Of a DNA stretch of 20,655 bases, positions 6,697 to 14,333 are shown one piece after another. The stretch lies in the NCBI GenBank assembly GCA_035938215.1, contig DASZHC010000261.1:1-20655 (forward strand). Direction: 5' to 3'. The translations under genes were made by a program, and so were the position numbers. The stretch is from DASZHC01 sp035938215 (GTDB lineage Bacteria; Verrucomicrobiota; Verrucomicrobiia; Chthoniobacterales; JAFAMB01). Position 1 is the stretch's first letter. Every line of letters starts with the position of its first letter. Under the pieces are notes generated by a model. That model did not search any database. It was not told the DNA's origin and worked only from the letters and a program-made list of their open reading frames with translations.

Positions 6697-8262
6697 TTAC
6701 ACACCGGCTGCTTCGAGAAATTCAACCTCCTTTTCGGGCGTATGTTTCGATGCCTGATGCAACATTCGATTTACTGCATTTAGATAAGCTCTGGCGCTTG
6801 CTTCGATCACATCCGTGCTGGCACCCTTTCCAGTTATCAGGAAGCCTCGGCCAAAGTCGCATTTCAGATTCACCTCGCCGAGCGCGTCCTTGCCGCTGGA
6901 TACGGCGGTCACGTGATATTCCACAAGATCTCCGCGATGGTTGAGGATTCGATCAATCGCCTTCATGGTCGCATCGACCGCTCCGTTTCCCGGAGCTGAG
7001 TCCTGCAATGTTTCTTCGCCCTTGCGCAAACGCACCGTCGCTGTCGGGACGGTGGCCGTTCCCGTAGTGACATTGATGTAGTCCAGTTGCCAGGCCTCTC
7101 CTGTGACGCCGATCGAATCATCCACCAGGGCGCCTAAATCATCGTCGTAAACGAATTTCTTTTTATCGCCGGTTTCTTTAAATCGGACAAAAATCCGTTC
7201 GATTTCCTCTTCACTCAGATTGTAGCCCAAATGCTCCAAACGCTTGGTCATCGCGTGACGACCGCTATGCTTGGTCAATGGCAACTCCGTTTCGCCCCAG
7301 CCGACATCCCGAGGATCCATGATCTCGTAGGTTTCCCGATGCTTCAGAATGCCATCCTGATGAATCCCGGAGCTGTGGGCGAAAGCGTTTTCACCCACGA
7401 TTGCCTTGCTCCGAGCGACAATCAGGCCGCTCATCCGGCTGACCAGGCGTGATGTTTTCACGATCTCACGCGTGTTCAGATCAGTATGGAATGCTCCAAA
7501 GTAGTCAGAACGCGTCCTTATCGCCATTACGACTTCTTCAATTGAAGCATTGCCAGCCCTTTCCCCAATACCGTTTACGGTTCCTTCCACTTGCCGGGCA
7601 CCGGCCTCCAACGCAGCCAGCGAGTTCGCCACCGCCAAGCCGAGATCGTTGTGGCAATGAACGCTGATAACGACGTCGTCTATCGATCTGACGTTATCCT
7701 TCAAATATCTGATCAATTCACCGAATTGGCCGGGAACCGCATATCCGACCGTATCCGGGATGTTCACAGTTGTTGCACCTGCTTCAATCGCGGCTTCAAC
7801 AACCCGCGCCAGAAACTCCGGTTCAGTACGGGAAGCGTCTTCCGGTGAGAATTCCACGTCCTTGACCATCGCCCTTGCCCGCATCACGCTTTCTCTGGCC
7901 AGCCTGATGATTTCTTCATGAGCTTTTTTTAGTTTGAACTCACGGTGTATTTTTGACGTTGCGAGAAAGACATGGATTCGGCCTCGTTCCGCAGCCCGGA
8001 CAGCTGCGCCGGCTGCATCAATATCCTTAGCCACGCAGCGAGCGAGCCCTGCAATAATTGGGCCGCGAATTTCCGTTGCGATTTTCTGTACTGCTTGGAA
8101 ATCGCCGTCGCTAATAACAGGAAAACCTGCTTCGATCACGTCGACGTTTAGACGCTGAAGTTGGCGCGCGACCTCCATTTTTTCCCGAAGATTCATCGAC
8201 GCACCCGGGCATTGTTCGCCATCGCGCAGGGTGGTGTCGAAGATAATGACTTTGTCTGCCAT
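6697..8262 (-). CDS. leuA: 2-isopropylmalate synthase
   Basis: First committed step of leucine synthesis: acetyl-CoA plus 2-oxoisovalerate to 2-isopropylmalate. The 521-residue protein is the long form with a catalytic TIM barrel and a C-terminal leucine-sensing domain. It begins MADKVIIFDTTLRDGEQCPG, with TLRDGEQ at 11-17, whose Asp binds the metal. SVHCHNDLGLA near 201-209 supplies the HxH metal ligands, and NGIGERAGN is at 230-238. GENAFAHSSGIHQDGILKH leads to the linker. The regulatory part includes GNGAVDATMKAIDRIL and ends ARAYLNAVNRML. The ATG at 8262 gives the family N-terminus; an in-frame GTG at 8328 only adds 22 atypical residues. The 216 nt between this start and the leader ORF before recJ carry a TTGACA on the minus strand (8435-8440) and three AAGCTGA-like repeats (8412-8430). 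I found no convincing -10 box or leader peptide. No other leu gene is adjacent. Citramalate or homocitrate synthases are less likely given the full-length regulatory domain. Confidence 0.93.
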   Translation of the reverse strand: MADKVIIFDTTLRDGEQCPGASMNLREKMEVARQLQRLNVDVIEAGFPVISDGDFQAVQKIATEIRGPIIAGLARCVAKDIDAAGAAVRAAERGRIHVFLATSKIHREFKLKKAHEEIIRLARESVMRARAMVKDVEFSPEDASRTEPEFLARVVEAAIEAGATTVNIPDTVGYAVPGQFGELIRYLKDNVRSIDDVVISVHCHNDLGLAVANSLAALEAGARQVEGTVNGIGERAGNASIEEVVMAIRTRSDYFGAFHTDLNTREIVKTSRLVSRMSGLIVARSKAIVGENAFAHSSGIHQDGILKHRETYEIMDPRDVGWGETELPLTKHSGRHAMTKRLEHLGYNLSEEEIERIFVRFKETGDKKKFVYDDDLGALVDDSIGVTGEAWQLDYINVTTGTATVPTATVRLRKGEETLQDSAPGNGAVDATMKAIDRILNHRGDLVEYHVTAVSSGKDALGEVNLKCDFGRGFLITGKGASTDVIEASARAYLNAVNRMLHQASKHTPEKEVEFLEAAGV

Positions 8263-8478
8263 AAGGACTGATTGTGTGTGATTCTTTTTTTTGCGGTGGA
8301 GGCGCTCAACAGCCAAAATCGCATCCACCGCGAACGATTCTGACCAGAAATATTGGAAGACTAGGAGAGGAGAAAGAGATTTGGGGCGCCACTCCCGAGC
8401 AGGAGAAGCTCTAAGCTGAAAAGCTGAAGCTGTCTGTCAAAGCGCATTACAACCTTTTCCTTTAGCAGCGGAGAAGCC

Positions 8479-8562
8479 ATGCGTCAACTCGGAAAGAACG
8501 GAAAACGGGTAAGTGGCGCGGCACCCTCGTTCGTGCCATTCTTTGGACAGTCGATTTCATGA
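8479..8562 (+). CDS. 27-codon leader ORF overlapping the recJ start
   Basis: An ATG at 8479 opens a frame for MRQLGKNGKRVSGAAPSFVP followed by FFGQSIS, stopping at TGA 8560-8562. This stop overlaps the recJ ATG (8559-8561) as ATGA, the classic arrangement for translational coupling. A GGAG Shine-Dalgarno (8470-8473) stands 5 nt before its ATG, better than anything in front of recJ. The peptide is basic in its first half and has no homology that I recognise. It may be a real small protein, a leader that only delivers ribosomes to recJ, or chance. Confidence 0.4.
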   Translation: MRQLGKNGKRVSGAAPSFVPFFGQSIS

Positions 8563-10253
8563 ACCGTTGCTGGTCCTTTCCAGATCCGTCGCTGCACGAA
8601 GGCGCAAGGACGCTCGCTCGCCAACTGGACCTTTTACCGGCATTCGCTTCGATCCTCACTCGGATGGGGTTGGATCAAGAAGCTGCCGCGCGGCAATTCC
8701 TGTTCCCTCGGTTGCGCAATCTGGGCGATCCCTTTGAGATTTCTGGTGTTTGCTCGGCTGTAGACCGTATCTTCCTCGCCCTTGATGCTGGGCAAAAGGT
8801 CGTTCTTTACGGAGACTATGACGTTGATGGAGTAGCCTCGGTTGCCTTGCTCTTTCGCGTTCTGAAGGCGTTTGGGGCAGATGTGCGCACGTTTTTGCCT
8901 CACCGGCTGGAAGAAGGTTATGGACTCTCCGAAGAAGCTGTTCAACGATGCCTGGCGACCTGTTCGCCTCGGCTTCTCATGGCGCTCGATTGCGGCACTG
9001 CGGCTGCCGACAGAATCAGCGAAATCGAATCGTGCGGGGTCGATGTCATTGTTGTGGACCACCACGAGGCGAATGGGCGGCTCCCAAATTGCCGTGCGTT
9101 TGTGAATCCAAAGACGGGTGCGGATTATCATTATCTATGCACCGCCGGTCTGGCTTTCAAGCTTTGTCATGCGCTTCTAAAGAGGCGGCAATTGCCAGGC
9201 CTTGACCTGAAACAATATCTGGATCTCGTCGCCATCGCCACCGTTGCGGACCTTGTGCCCCTGATTCACGAAAATCGCACCTTCGTTCATTACGGCTTAC
9301 GGCAACTTGAACGAACTGTGTGGATTGGACTTGAATCGCTGATGGAAGTCGCCGGTGTGATTCCGCCAATTCGGCCGGGGCATGTCAGCTTCCGTCTTGG
9401 CCCGCGCCTGAATGCGGCGGGCCGGGTTGGAGCGGCACAAGACGCGCTTGACCTTCTCTTGACCGAAGAGAAAGAGAGCGCAGACACTTTGGCGCGAAAC
9501 CTTGATTGGCAAAATCGTGATCGTCAAACCGTTGAGCAGCGGACACTTTGCGAGGCTTTACAACAGATTTCTGAAACTTTCTTACCGGAACGGGACGCGG
9601 CGATTGTTGTGGCCTCCCGTAATTGGCATCCGGGGGTGGTGGGCATCGTCGCGTCCCGGCTGATGAAAGAATTTCATCGGCCGGCGCTGGTCATCGGTTT
9701 TGATGATTTTGGTCAAGGTAAGGGGAGTGGTCGGAGTGTGCCGGGCCTGTCTCTGGTAAAGGCGCTTGGGGAATGCGCCGAACACCTATCCCAATTTGGA
9801 GGGCACGACATGGCTGCCGGCGTGAGGCTTGAATACGAACAGCTGGCATCTTTTTCTGCGGCGTTTCGGGCAGCTGCAAAACGCGTATTAACCCCAGACT
9901 TGTTACAGCCCCGTCTCGAGCTTGCCGCCGAATTGTCCGGCGCGGATATCAACCTCAGGCTGCTGAGCTGCCACGAAATGTTGCAGCCGTTCGGAATTGG
10001 AAACCCGCAGCCGTTGTTTTGTATAAGAAACGTGAAGCCGGCGGCGGAACCGAAGTTGCTCAAGGAGAAACATCGCCTCCTCAGATTCCGCCACGGCCCG
10101 GTCCTTTTGAGTGCCATTCATTTCAATGGGGCGAAGAAGCAGTTGCCGGAGCCGCCCTGGGATATTGCGTTTTATCTTGAAGCGAACAGCTACCAGAATC
10201 GAATGCGGCTGCAGCTCCAAGTCGAAGCGATCCGAAGCGCGGTGGAATCGTGA
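8559..10253 (+). CDS. recJ: Single-stranded-DNA-specific exonuclease RecJ
   Basis: 5'-3' single-strand exonuclease of recombination and repair (RecF pathway, mismatch and base excision repair). The 564 residues are close to the usual length. The DHH phosphoesterase motifs are all present: YGDYDVDGVAS (84-94; Asp86/88/90), ALDCGT (142-147), VDHHE (166-170) and ATVADLVPL (227-235; Asp231). These give the Mn/Mg site. GPRLNAAGRVG (281-291) follows. The DHHA1 domain has HPGVVGIVASRL (357-368), GSGRS (389-393) and GGHDMAAGV (414-422), and the C-terminal OB-like region ends near residue 560. It is preceded by a coupled 27-codon ORF (ATGA overlap). It overlaps recG by 4 nt (GTGA at 10250-10253), so both helicase and nuclease are translated from one message. 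Confidence 0.96.
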   Translation: MNRCWSFPDPSLHEGARTLARQLDLLPAFASILTRMGLDQEAAARQFLFPRLRNLGDPFEISGVCSAVDRIFLALDAGQKVVLYGDYDVDGVASVALLFRVLKAFGADVRTFLPHRLEEGYGLSEEAVQRCLATCSPRLLMALDCGTAAADRISEIESCGVDVIVVDHHEANGRLPNCRAFVNPKTGADYHYLCTAGLAFKLCHALLKRRQLPGLDLKQYLDLVAIATVADLVPLIHENRTFVHYGLRQLERTVWIGLESLMEVAGVIPPIRPGHVSFRLGPRLNAAGRVGAAQDALDLLLTEEKESADTLARNLDWQNRDRQTVEQRTLCEALQQISETFLPERDAAIVVASRNWHPGVVGIVASRLMKEFHRPALVIGFDDFGQGKGSGRSVPGLSLVKALGECAEHLSQFGGHDMAAGVRLEYEQLASFSAAFRAAAKRVLTPDLLQPRLELAAELSGADINLRLLSCHEMLQPFGIGNPQPLFCIRNVKPAAEPKLLKEKHRLLRFRHGPVLLSAIHFNGAKKQLPEPPWDIAFYLEANSYQNRMRLQLQVEAIRSAVES

Positions 10254-12283
10254 ACGAACTTGATCAGCATCTTGAATCGCTTGGCTGGGTGCCTGAAGCG
10301 AAGCAAAAATTGCTCGCGCGTTTGGGTCTGGTCACGTGGCGGGATTTGCTAGAGCATTATCCACGACGTTACGAGGATCGGGCGCGTTTCGCTTCGTTTC
10401 CGACTTGTGGTTCAGAAGATGCCGTTTGTGTCCGCGGGGTGGTTAAAAAGGTTTCGGCGCGTTACTTCGGCGGCCGAAAAATTGTGGAAGTCACAGTGGA
10501 AGACTCGGGTGAGAACGCATTGAGCGGACGACTCGTCTGCCGGTGGTTCAACCAACATTACATCCAACGGATGCTGGCTACTGGTCAGGAGATTATTGTT
10601 TTTGGCCGTCCGAAGGATTCCGGAAATCGAATCTATATGGATCATCCGGAGTTCGAGGTGGTCGAGGACGAAGGAGAACAGAACATTCATATGGGGCGAA
10701 TCACGCCGATTTATCCTCTTACGGAGGGTCTGCGACAAAGAGCACTGCGAGCGCTTTTATTTCGCGCAGTCGAGGAACTTGGAACATTGCCGCAAGGGCC
10801 GTTAGTCGACTGGGATTTAATCCCGGAGTATGAGGCGCTTCGCAACATCCATTTCCCGGAAACCTGGGAGGTACAGCAGGAGGCGAGGAAGGCCCTGGCC
10901 TTGAGAGAGTTTGTGGCGATGCAGATCGCAGTAGAACAGCGCAGGCTAAAAATCGCCGCTCTGAACGGGCAGCGCCACGTCGCTTCGGGTCGTTTGACCG
11001 AACGATTTCTCGAAGAACTCCCCTACAGACCGACAGCCGCTCAGGTGCGTGTGATTGGAGAAATCCGGCGGGACATGGCGAAGAAGGTTCCGATGAGCAG
11101 ACTTCTCCAAGGAGATGTCGGAGCAGGCAAGACACTGATTGCTGCAGCAGCGATGCTTTATGCGGTTGAGTCCGGTTATGAGGCCGCACTGTTGGCGCCT
11201 ACGCAGGTTTTGGCGGAACAGCATTTCGAAAACTTTCGGCGTTGGCTTGCCCCGCTGGAAATTCGAATCGCCCTGCGAACGGGCGCACGGGCCGAGCACT
11301 CTCACCTCGAGTTGCAGGGTGACGCACAGATCCTGATTGGAACGCATGCTCTCCTCTATGACACACACCAATTCCAGCGCCTGGGTCTCGTTGTCATTGA
11401 CGAACAACATAAATTTGGCGTGCTGCAACGCGCAAAGCTTTTAAATCGGACTCCCGTCCCTGATCTGCTTGTCATGACTGCCACCCCTATCCCGCGCACG
11501 TTAGCGATGACTGTTTACGGCGATTTAGAGGTTTCCCTTCTTGACCAAAAACCGGCAAACCGTCGCCCAATTATCACGCGAATTCGGTCCGCGTCAAAAA
11601 TCCCCGAGGCTGCAGCCTTTATCCGCGAGCGTGTTGAGGCGGGCCGCCAGGCTTTCATTGTTTATCCGGTGATCGATGAATCGGCTGCGGTGACGGCCAA
11701 AGCTGCGAGTACGGAATTTATCAAGTGGGAAAAATTGCTGGCTCCGCATCGGTGCGGGCTTCTCCATGGGCGCTTGAGCGTCGAAGATCGGGAGCGAGTC
11801 ATGGCACAATTCCGGGCGAGCGAAACCGACATCCTGATCTCCACAACAGTCATAGAAGTAGGTGTTGATGTTCCGAACGCTACCGTGATGCTGATTGAAA
11901 ATGCAGAGCGATTCGGCCTCGCGCAGCTTCATCAGCTGCGAGGAAGGATAGGCCGGGGGCGGCACCAAAGCTTTTGCATTCTTTTGACAGATCGGGAAGA
12001 CTCCTCGGCTCTCGACAAGCTCGCCGTCCTTGAAAAAAGCGAGGATGGATTCGAAATCGCAGAGGCCGACCTGAAACTCCGCGGGCCTGGCGACATGCTC
12101 GGCACCGCCCAAAGCGGTCTGCCACCGCTGAGGCTTGCCAGCCTGATCGAGGACGTCGATCTGTTGTTGCGCGCAAAAGCAATTGCGAAAAAGGTCCTGA
12201 AAGCTGATCCTGGGCTGCAATTGCCTCACCATCAGAGTTTGAGTCGAATTGCTATCCAAAATGCCGAAACGGGACAAGTTTAG
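10250..12283 (+). CDS. recG: ATP-dependent DNA helicase RecG
   Basis: Superfamily 2 helicase that regresses stalled replication forks and branch-migrates Holliday junctions. The 677-residue protein has an N-terminal wedge/OB domain (about 1-200), with RRYEDRA near 39-45, and a two-lobed motor. Motor motifs are LQGDVGAGKT (Walker A; G288-T295), VIDEQHKFGV (Walker B type DEQH; Asp384-His387), MTATPIPRTL (from Met409), STTVIEVGVDVPNAT and HQLRGRIGRG (Q562-R569, motif VI). Start codon GTG at 10250 overlaps the recJ stop (GTGA), indicating translational coupling. The protein starts MNELDQHLESLGWVPEAKQK, consistent with the family. The HtrA gene starts 19 nt after the stop. RecJ and RecG in one operon make this a replication-fork repair unit. 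Confidence 0.96.
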   Translation: MNELDQHLESLGWVPEAKQKLLARLGLVTWRDLLEHYPRRYEDRARFASFPTCGSEDAVCVRGVVKKVSARYFGGRKIVEVTVEDSGENALSGRLVCRWFNQHYIQRMLATGQEIIVFGRPKDSGNRIYMDHPEFEVVEDEGEQNIHMGRITPIYPLTEGLRQRALRALLFRAVEELGTLPQGPLVDWDLIPEYEALRNIHFPETWEVQQEARKALALREFVAMQIAVEQRRLKIAALNGQRHVASGRLTERFLEELPYRPTAAQVRVIGEIRRDMAKKVPMSRLLQGDVGAGKTLIAAAAMLYAVESGYEAALLAPTQVLAEQHFENFRRWLAPLEIRIALRTGARAEHSHLELQGDAQILIGTHALLYDTHQFQRLGLVVIDEQHKFGVLQRAKLLNRTPVPDLLVMTATPIPRTLAMTVYGDLEVSLLDQKPANRRPIITRIRSASKIPEAAAFIRERVEAGRQAFIVYPVIDESAAVTAKAASTEFIKWEKLLAPHRCGLLHGRLSVEDRERVMAQFRASETDILISTTVIEVGVDVPNATVMLIENAERFGLAQLHQLRGRIGRGRHQSFCILLTDREDSSALDKLAVLEKSEDGFEIAEADLKLRGPGDMLGTAQSGLPPLRLASLIEDVDLLLRAKAIAKKVLKADPGLQLPHHQSLSRIAIQNAETGQV

Positions 12284-12301
12284 CCAATTGATCGGACCAC
12301 A

Positions 12302-13786
12302 ATGAAGAGTTTCCTCAAGTTTCTGGTGTTTGTCCTGCTCCTGGCTCTGACGATTTCACTTATCTATGTCTGGCAGGCTAAGCAGCCCGGACCAGCTCAA
12401 GTAAAGGTTGAAAAATTCACACCGGCCGACAAACCAAGTTTGGACCTCAATTCTGTCGATGTTTTGCAACGGCTCGATGAGGAATATACAAAGGTCACGG
12501 CTGCCGTCGTTCCCAGCGTGGTAAGTATCACCACGACGCGCACAGTGACTCGCCGGATGCCGATCGATCCTCTTGAACTGTTTTTTGGACGGCGTTTTCC
12601 GGATCAGGCGCAACAAAAGGTCACTTCCTTGGGATCGGGTGTGATCGTCTCCAAAGAAGGTCATATCGTTACAAACTATCACGTATTGAACGGAACGAGC
12701 GATGTGACCGTTCAGTTGAATGATGGCCGCGAAGCAAAGGCAAAAATCGTGGGAACCGATGCCCAGATAGATCTGGCCGTGCTGAAAATTGATCTGCCTA
12801 ATCTGAGCCCGCTTTCACTTGGTGATTCTGACAAGGTCAAAGTCGGTCAGATTGTGATGGCTATCGGCAATCCGTTCGGTTTGGAGGAAAGTGTCAGCCA
12901 GGGGATTATCAGCGCAAAAGACAGGCGCGCCATGAATGATAGCCAGGTTGAATTTTTCCAAACCGATACCGCAATCAATCCGGGTAATTCCGGTGGGCCG
13001 CTGGTGAATATTCGCGGTGAGGTCATCGGCATCAACTCGGCGATTTACTCTGAGTCAGGTGGCAATCAAGGGATCGGCTTCGCGATTCCGTCGAATGTAG
13101 TCAAGGCGGCTATGGGCAGCATCATCTCAAAGGGGCGGGTGATCCGTGGCTATCTTGGAGTAGCTATTCAGTCTGTTACGAAAGAAATTGCTGAACAATT
13201 CAGGCTCGATAGCGTACGAGGGGCGCTCGTCACGGACGTCACACCCGGTTCGCCGGCGGAGAAAGCCGGGATTATTCGTGGCGACGTGATCCGGAAAGTG
13301 AACGACTACGACGTAAAAGATACCATGTCTCTTGTAAACCGGATCGCGGAAGCTGATGTCGGTTCGAGTCTGAGAATCGACCTTGTTCGCGATGGAGCGG
13401 CCAAGTCTGTAATGGCGCAGGTAGCGGAACAGCCGGCTGATCTTGTGGCACGATTGAATCGCAATCAAAGCGATCCTGGGCAATCTGAAGACTCTCAAGG
13501 AGGCCTGTTTGCGGGGGTTCAGGTCCAGAACTTAACTCAAAAACTGAGATTGGAAGCAAATGTGCCGGCGACTGTAAACGGGGTGTTGGTCACCGGCGTC
13601 GATCCGAGTTCGCCGGTGGCGCAGCAGATCAGGCCCGGGGACGTGATCGAACAGATCAATCGACGGCCAGTCCCTGATGTGAATGAGTTTGAAAGCGTTG
13701 TTAGTCAGCTAAACCAGGACAGTCCAGTCATGGTCGGTATAGCGCGCAACCGGCAACGGTCGTTTATCATTATCCAGCCGAACTGA
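12302..13786 (+). CDS. HtrA/DegP-type periplasmic serine protease with two PDZ domains
   Basis: Envelope protease/chaperone that degrades or refolds damaged exported proteins. The 494 residues start with a membrane anchor or signal (MKSFLKFLVFVLLLALTISL). The trypsin-like domain follows, with catalytic His127 (VTNYHVL), Asp157 (IDLAVLKI) and Ser230 (NPGNSGGPLVN). The first PDZ begins near RGYLGVAIQSV at about 284. It contains a GALVTDVTPGSPAEKAGI block and a GDVIRKVN block. The second PDZ, from about 405, has GVLVTGVDPSSPVAQQIRPGDVI. No lipobox or clear AXA cleavage site is evident, so it may stay membrane-anchored. It lies 18 nt after recG in the same run. The recG-htrA link is probably just co-transcription. 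Whether it is DegP, DegQ or DegS cannot be decided; two PDZ domains favour DegP/DegQ. Confidence 0.93.
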   Translation: MKSFLKFLVFVLLLALTISLIYVWQAKQPGPAQVKVEKFTPADKPSLDLNSVDVLQRLDEEYTKVTAAVVPSVVSITTTRTVTRRMPIDPLELFFGRRFPDQAQQKVTSLGSGVIVSKEGHIVTNYHVLNGTSDVTVQLNDGREAKAKIVGTDAQIDLAVLKIDLPNLSPLSLGDSDKVKVGQIVMAIGNPFGLEESVSQGIISAKDRRAMNDSQVEFFQTDTAINPGNSGGPLVNIRGEVIGINSAIYSESGGNQGIGFAIPSNVVKAAMGSIISKGRVIRGYLGVAIQSVTKEIAEQFRLDSVRGALVTDVTPGSPAEKAGIIRGDVIRKVNDYDVKDTMSLVNRIAEADVGSSLRIDLVRDGAAKSVMAQVAEQPADLVARLNRNQSDPGQSEDSQGGLFAGVQVQNLTQKLRLEANVPATVNGVLVTGVDPSSPVAQQIRPGDVIEQINRRPVPDVNEFESVVSQLNQDSPVMVGIARNRQRSFIIIQPN

Positions 13787-13817
13787 AGAATTAATATTAA
13801 CCAAAACGCATAAGATC

Positions 13818-14015
13818 ATGAGTCAAGGTTCAACCGGTAACGTTATCGCGGGGCTCGCGAGCTTTTTTATTCCCGGGCTAGGTCAGTTGCTGCAGGGTCG
13901 AGCCCTGGCGGCGCTGTTCCATTTTTTGATAACAGGATTGCTGTGGCTGATCTGGCTCGGATGGCTCGGGCACATCTTTTCATGTGTTGATGCTGCGCGA
14001 TGGAAGGCCCGGTAG
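13818..14015 (+). CDS. Small membrane protein with PGLGQ motif, copy 1
   Basis: A 65-residue protein of unknown function. After a short polar start (MSQGSTG) it has a hydrophobic segment NVIAGLASFF ending in IPGLGQLLQGR. A second long hydrophobic segment follows (ALFHFLITGLLWLIWLGWLG), then HIFSCVDAARWKAR. This suggests two membrane passages with a PGLGQxxQGR loop, a layout reminiscent of TM2-type small proteins, though I would not assign it to that family. It is a clear paralogue of the protein at 14109-14333. It starts 32 nt after the HtrA stop with no strong Shine-Dalgarno. Its stop codon TAG is the first three bases of an inverted repeat leading to the second copy. Confidence 0.7.
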   Translation: MSQGSTGNVIAGLASFFIPGLGQLLQGRALAALFHFLITGLLWLIWLGWLGHIFSCVDAARWKAR

Positions 14016-14109
14016 AGTCCTTGAAAAGCAAAATCGATTACAGATGAGTCAGGTTTTTTCCCGTGTCCGCATATTTGTCTTCAGGTGGTTTCGCTTTTCA
14101 AGGATTCTA
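14013..14109 (+). promoter_or_regulatory. Inverted repeat joining stop codon of copy 1 to RBS/start of copy 2
   Basis: Arm 1 (14013-14029, starts TAGAGTCCTTG) and arm 2 (14093-14109, GCTTTTCAAGG onward) are complementary at 16 of 17 positions across a 63-nt loop. Arm 1 begins with the stop codon of the upstream gene. Arm 2 contains the AAGGA Shine-Dalgarno (14100-14104 region) and reaches the A of the downstream ATG. In RNA, pairing would hide the ribosome-binding site; ribosomes finishing copy 1 would disturb arm 1. The sequence pairing is observed, the switch function is inferred. Confidence 0.5.
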
Positions 14110-14333
14110 TGCGTGCTATTTTGAATGGACGCGGGTCGGGAGGCAATGTCGTCGCCGCGTTGGCAAGTCTGTTCGTGCCTGGGCTGGGTCAATTGGCTCA
14201 GGGGCGTGTGACCTCGGCTCTTCTTCAATTTATTCTTTCCGGGATTCTTTGGATTCTGTCCTTCGGCCTCCTCGGATGGGTTGGCCATCTCCTTGCGTGT
14301 TTAGATGCTGCTCTCTGGAAGGGGCTGCGCTGA
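14109..14333 (+). CDS. Small membrane protein with PGLGQ motif, copy 2
   Basis: A 74-residue paralogue of the preceding gene. After MRAILNGRGSGG it repeats the same order: NVVAALASLF, VPGLGQLAQGR, the hydrophobic ALLQFILSGILWILSFGLLGW, then VGHLLACLDAALWKGLR. It has three more residues than copy 1 in the second hydrophobic segment. More than half of the aligned core is identical, including PGLGQLxQGR, LGWxGH and CxDAAxWK. The ATG at 14109 is preferred because AAGGA lies 4-5 nt before it; an in-frame GTG at 14085 would add eight residues. Its TGA overlaps the corA ATG by one base (TGATG), so it is coupled to corA. Function unknown; the linkage suggests a membrane accessory role near CorA, which is inference. 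Confidence 0.7.
   Translation: MRAILNGRGSGGNVVAALASLFVPGLGQLAQGRVTSALLQFILSGILWILSFGLLGWVGHLLACLDAALWKGLR

Noticed and set aside
8263..8328. N-terminal extension of leuA from a GTG at 8328
   Set aside because: The family N-terminus begins at MADKVIIFDTTLRDGEQ; the extra 22 residues are unrelated.
11594..12277. 227-codon open frame antisense to recG
   Set aside because: Complement of conserved RecG motifs; no independent evidence.
14063..14332. Upstream extension of corA
   Set aside because: In frame but overlaps the small membrane gene entirely, and the peptide is not CorA-like. The ATG at 14333 gives a normal CorA.
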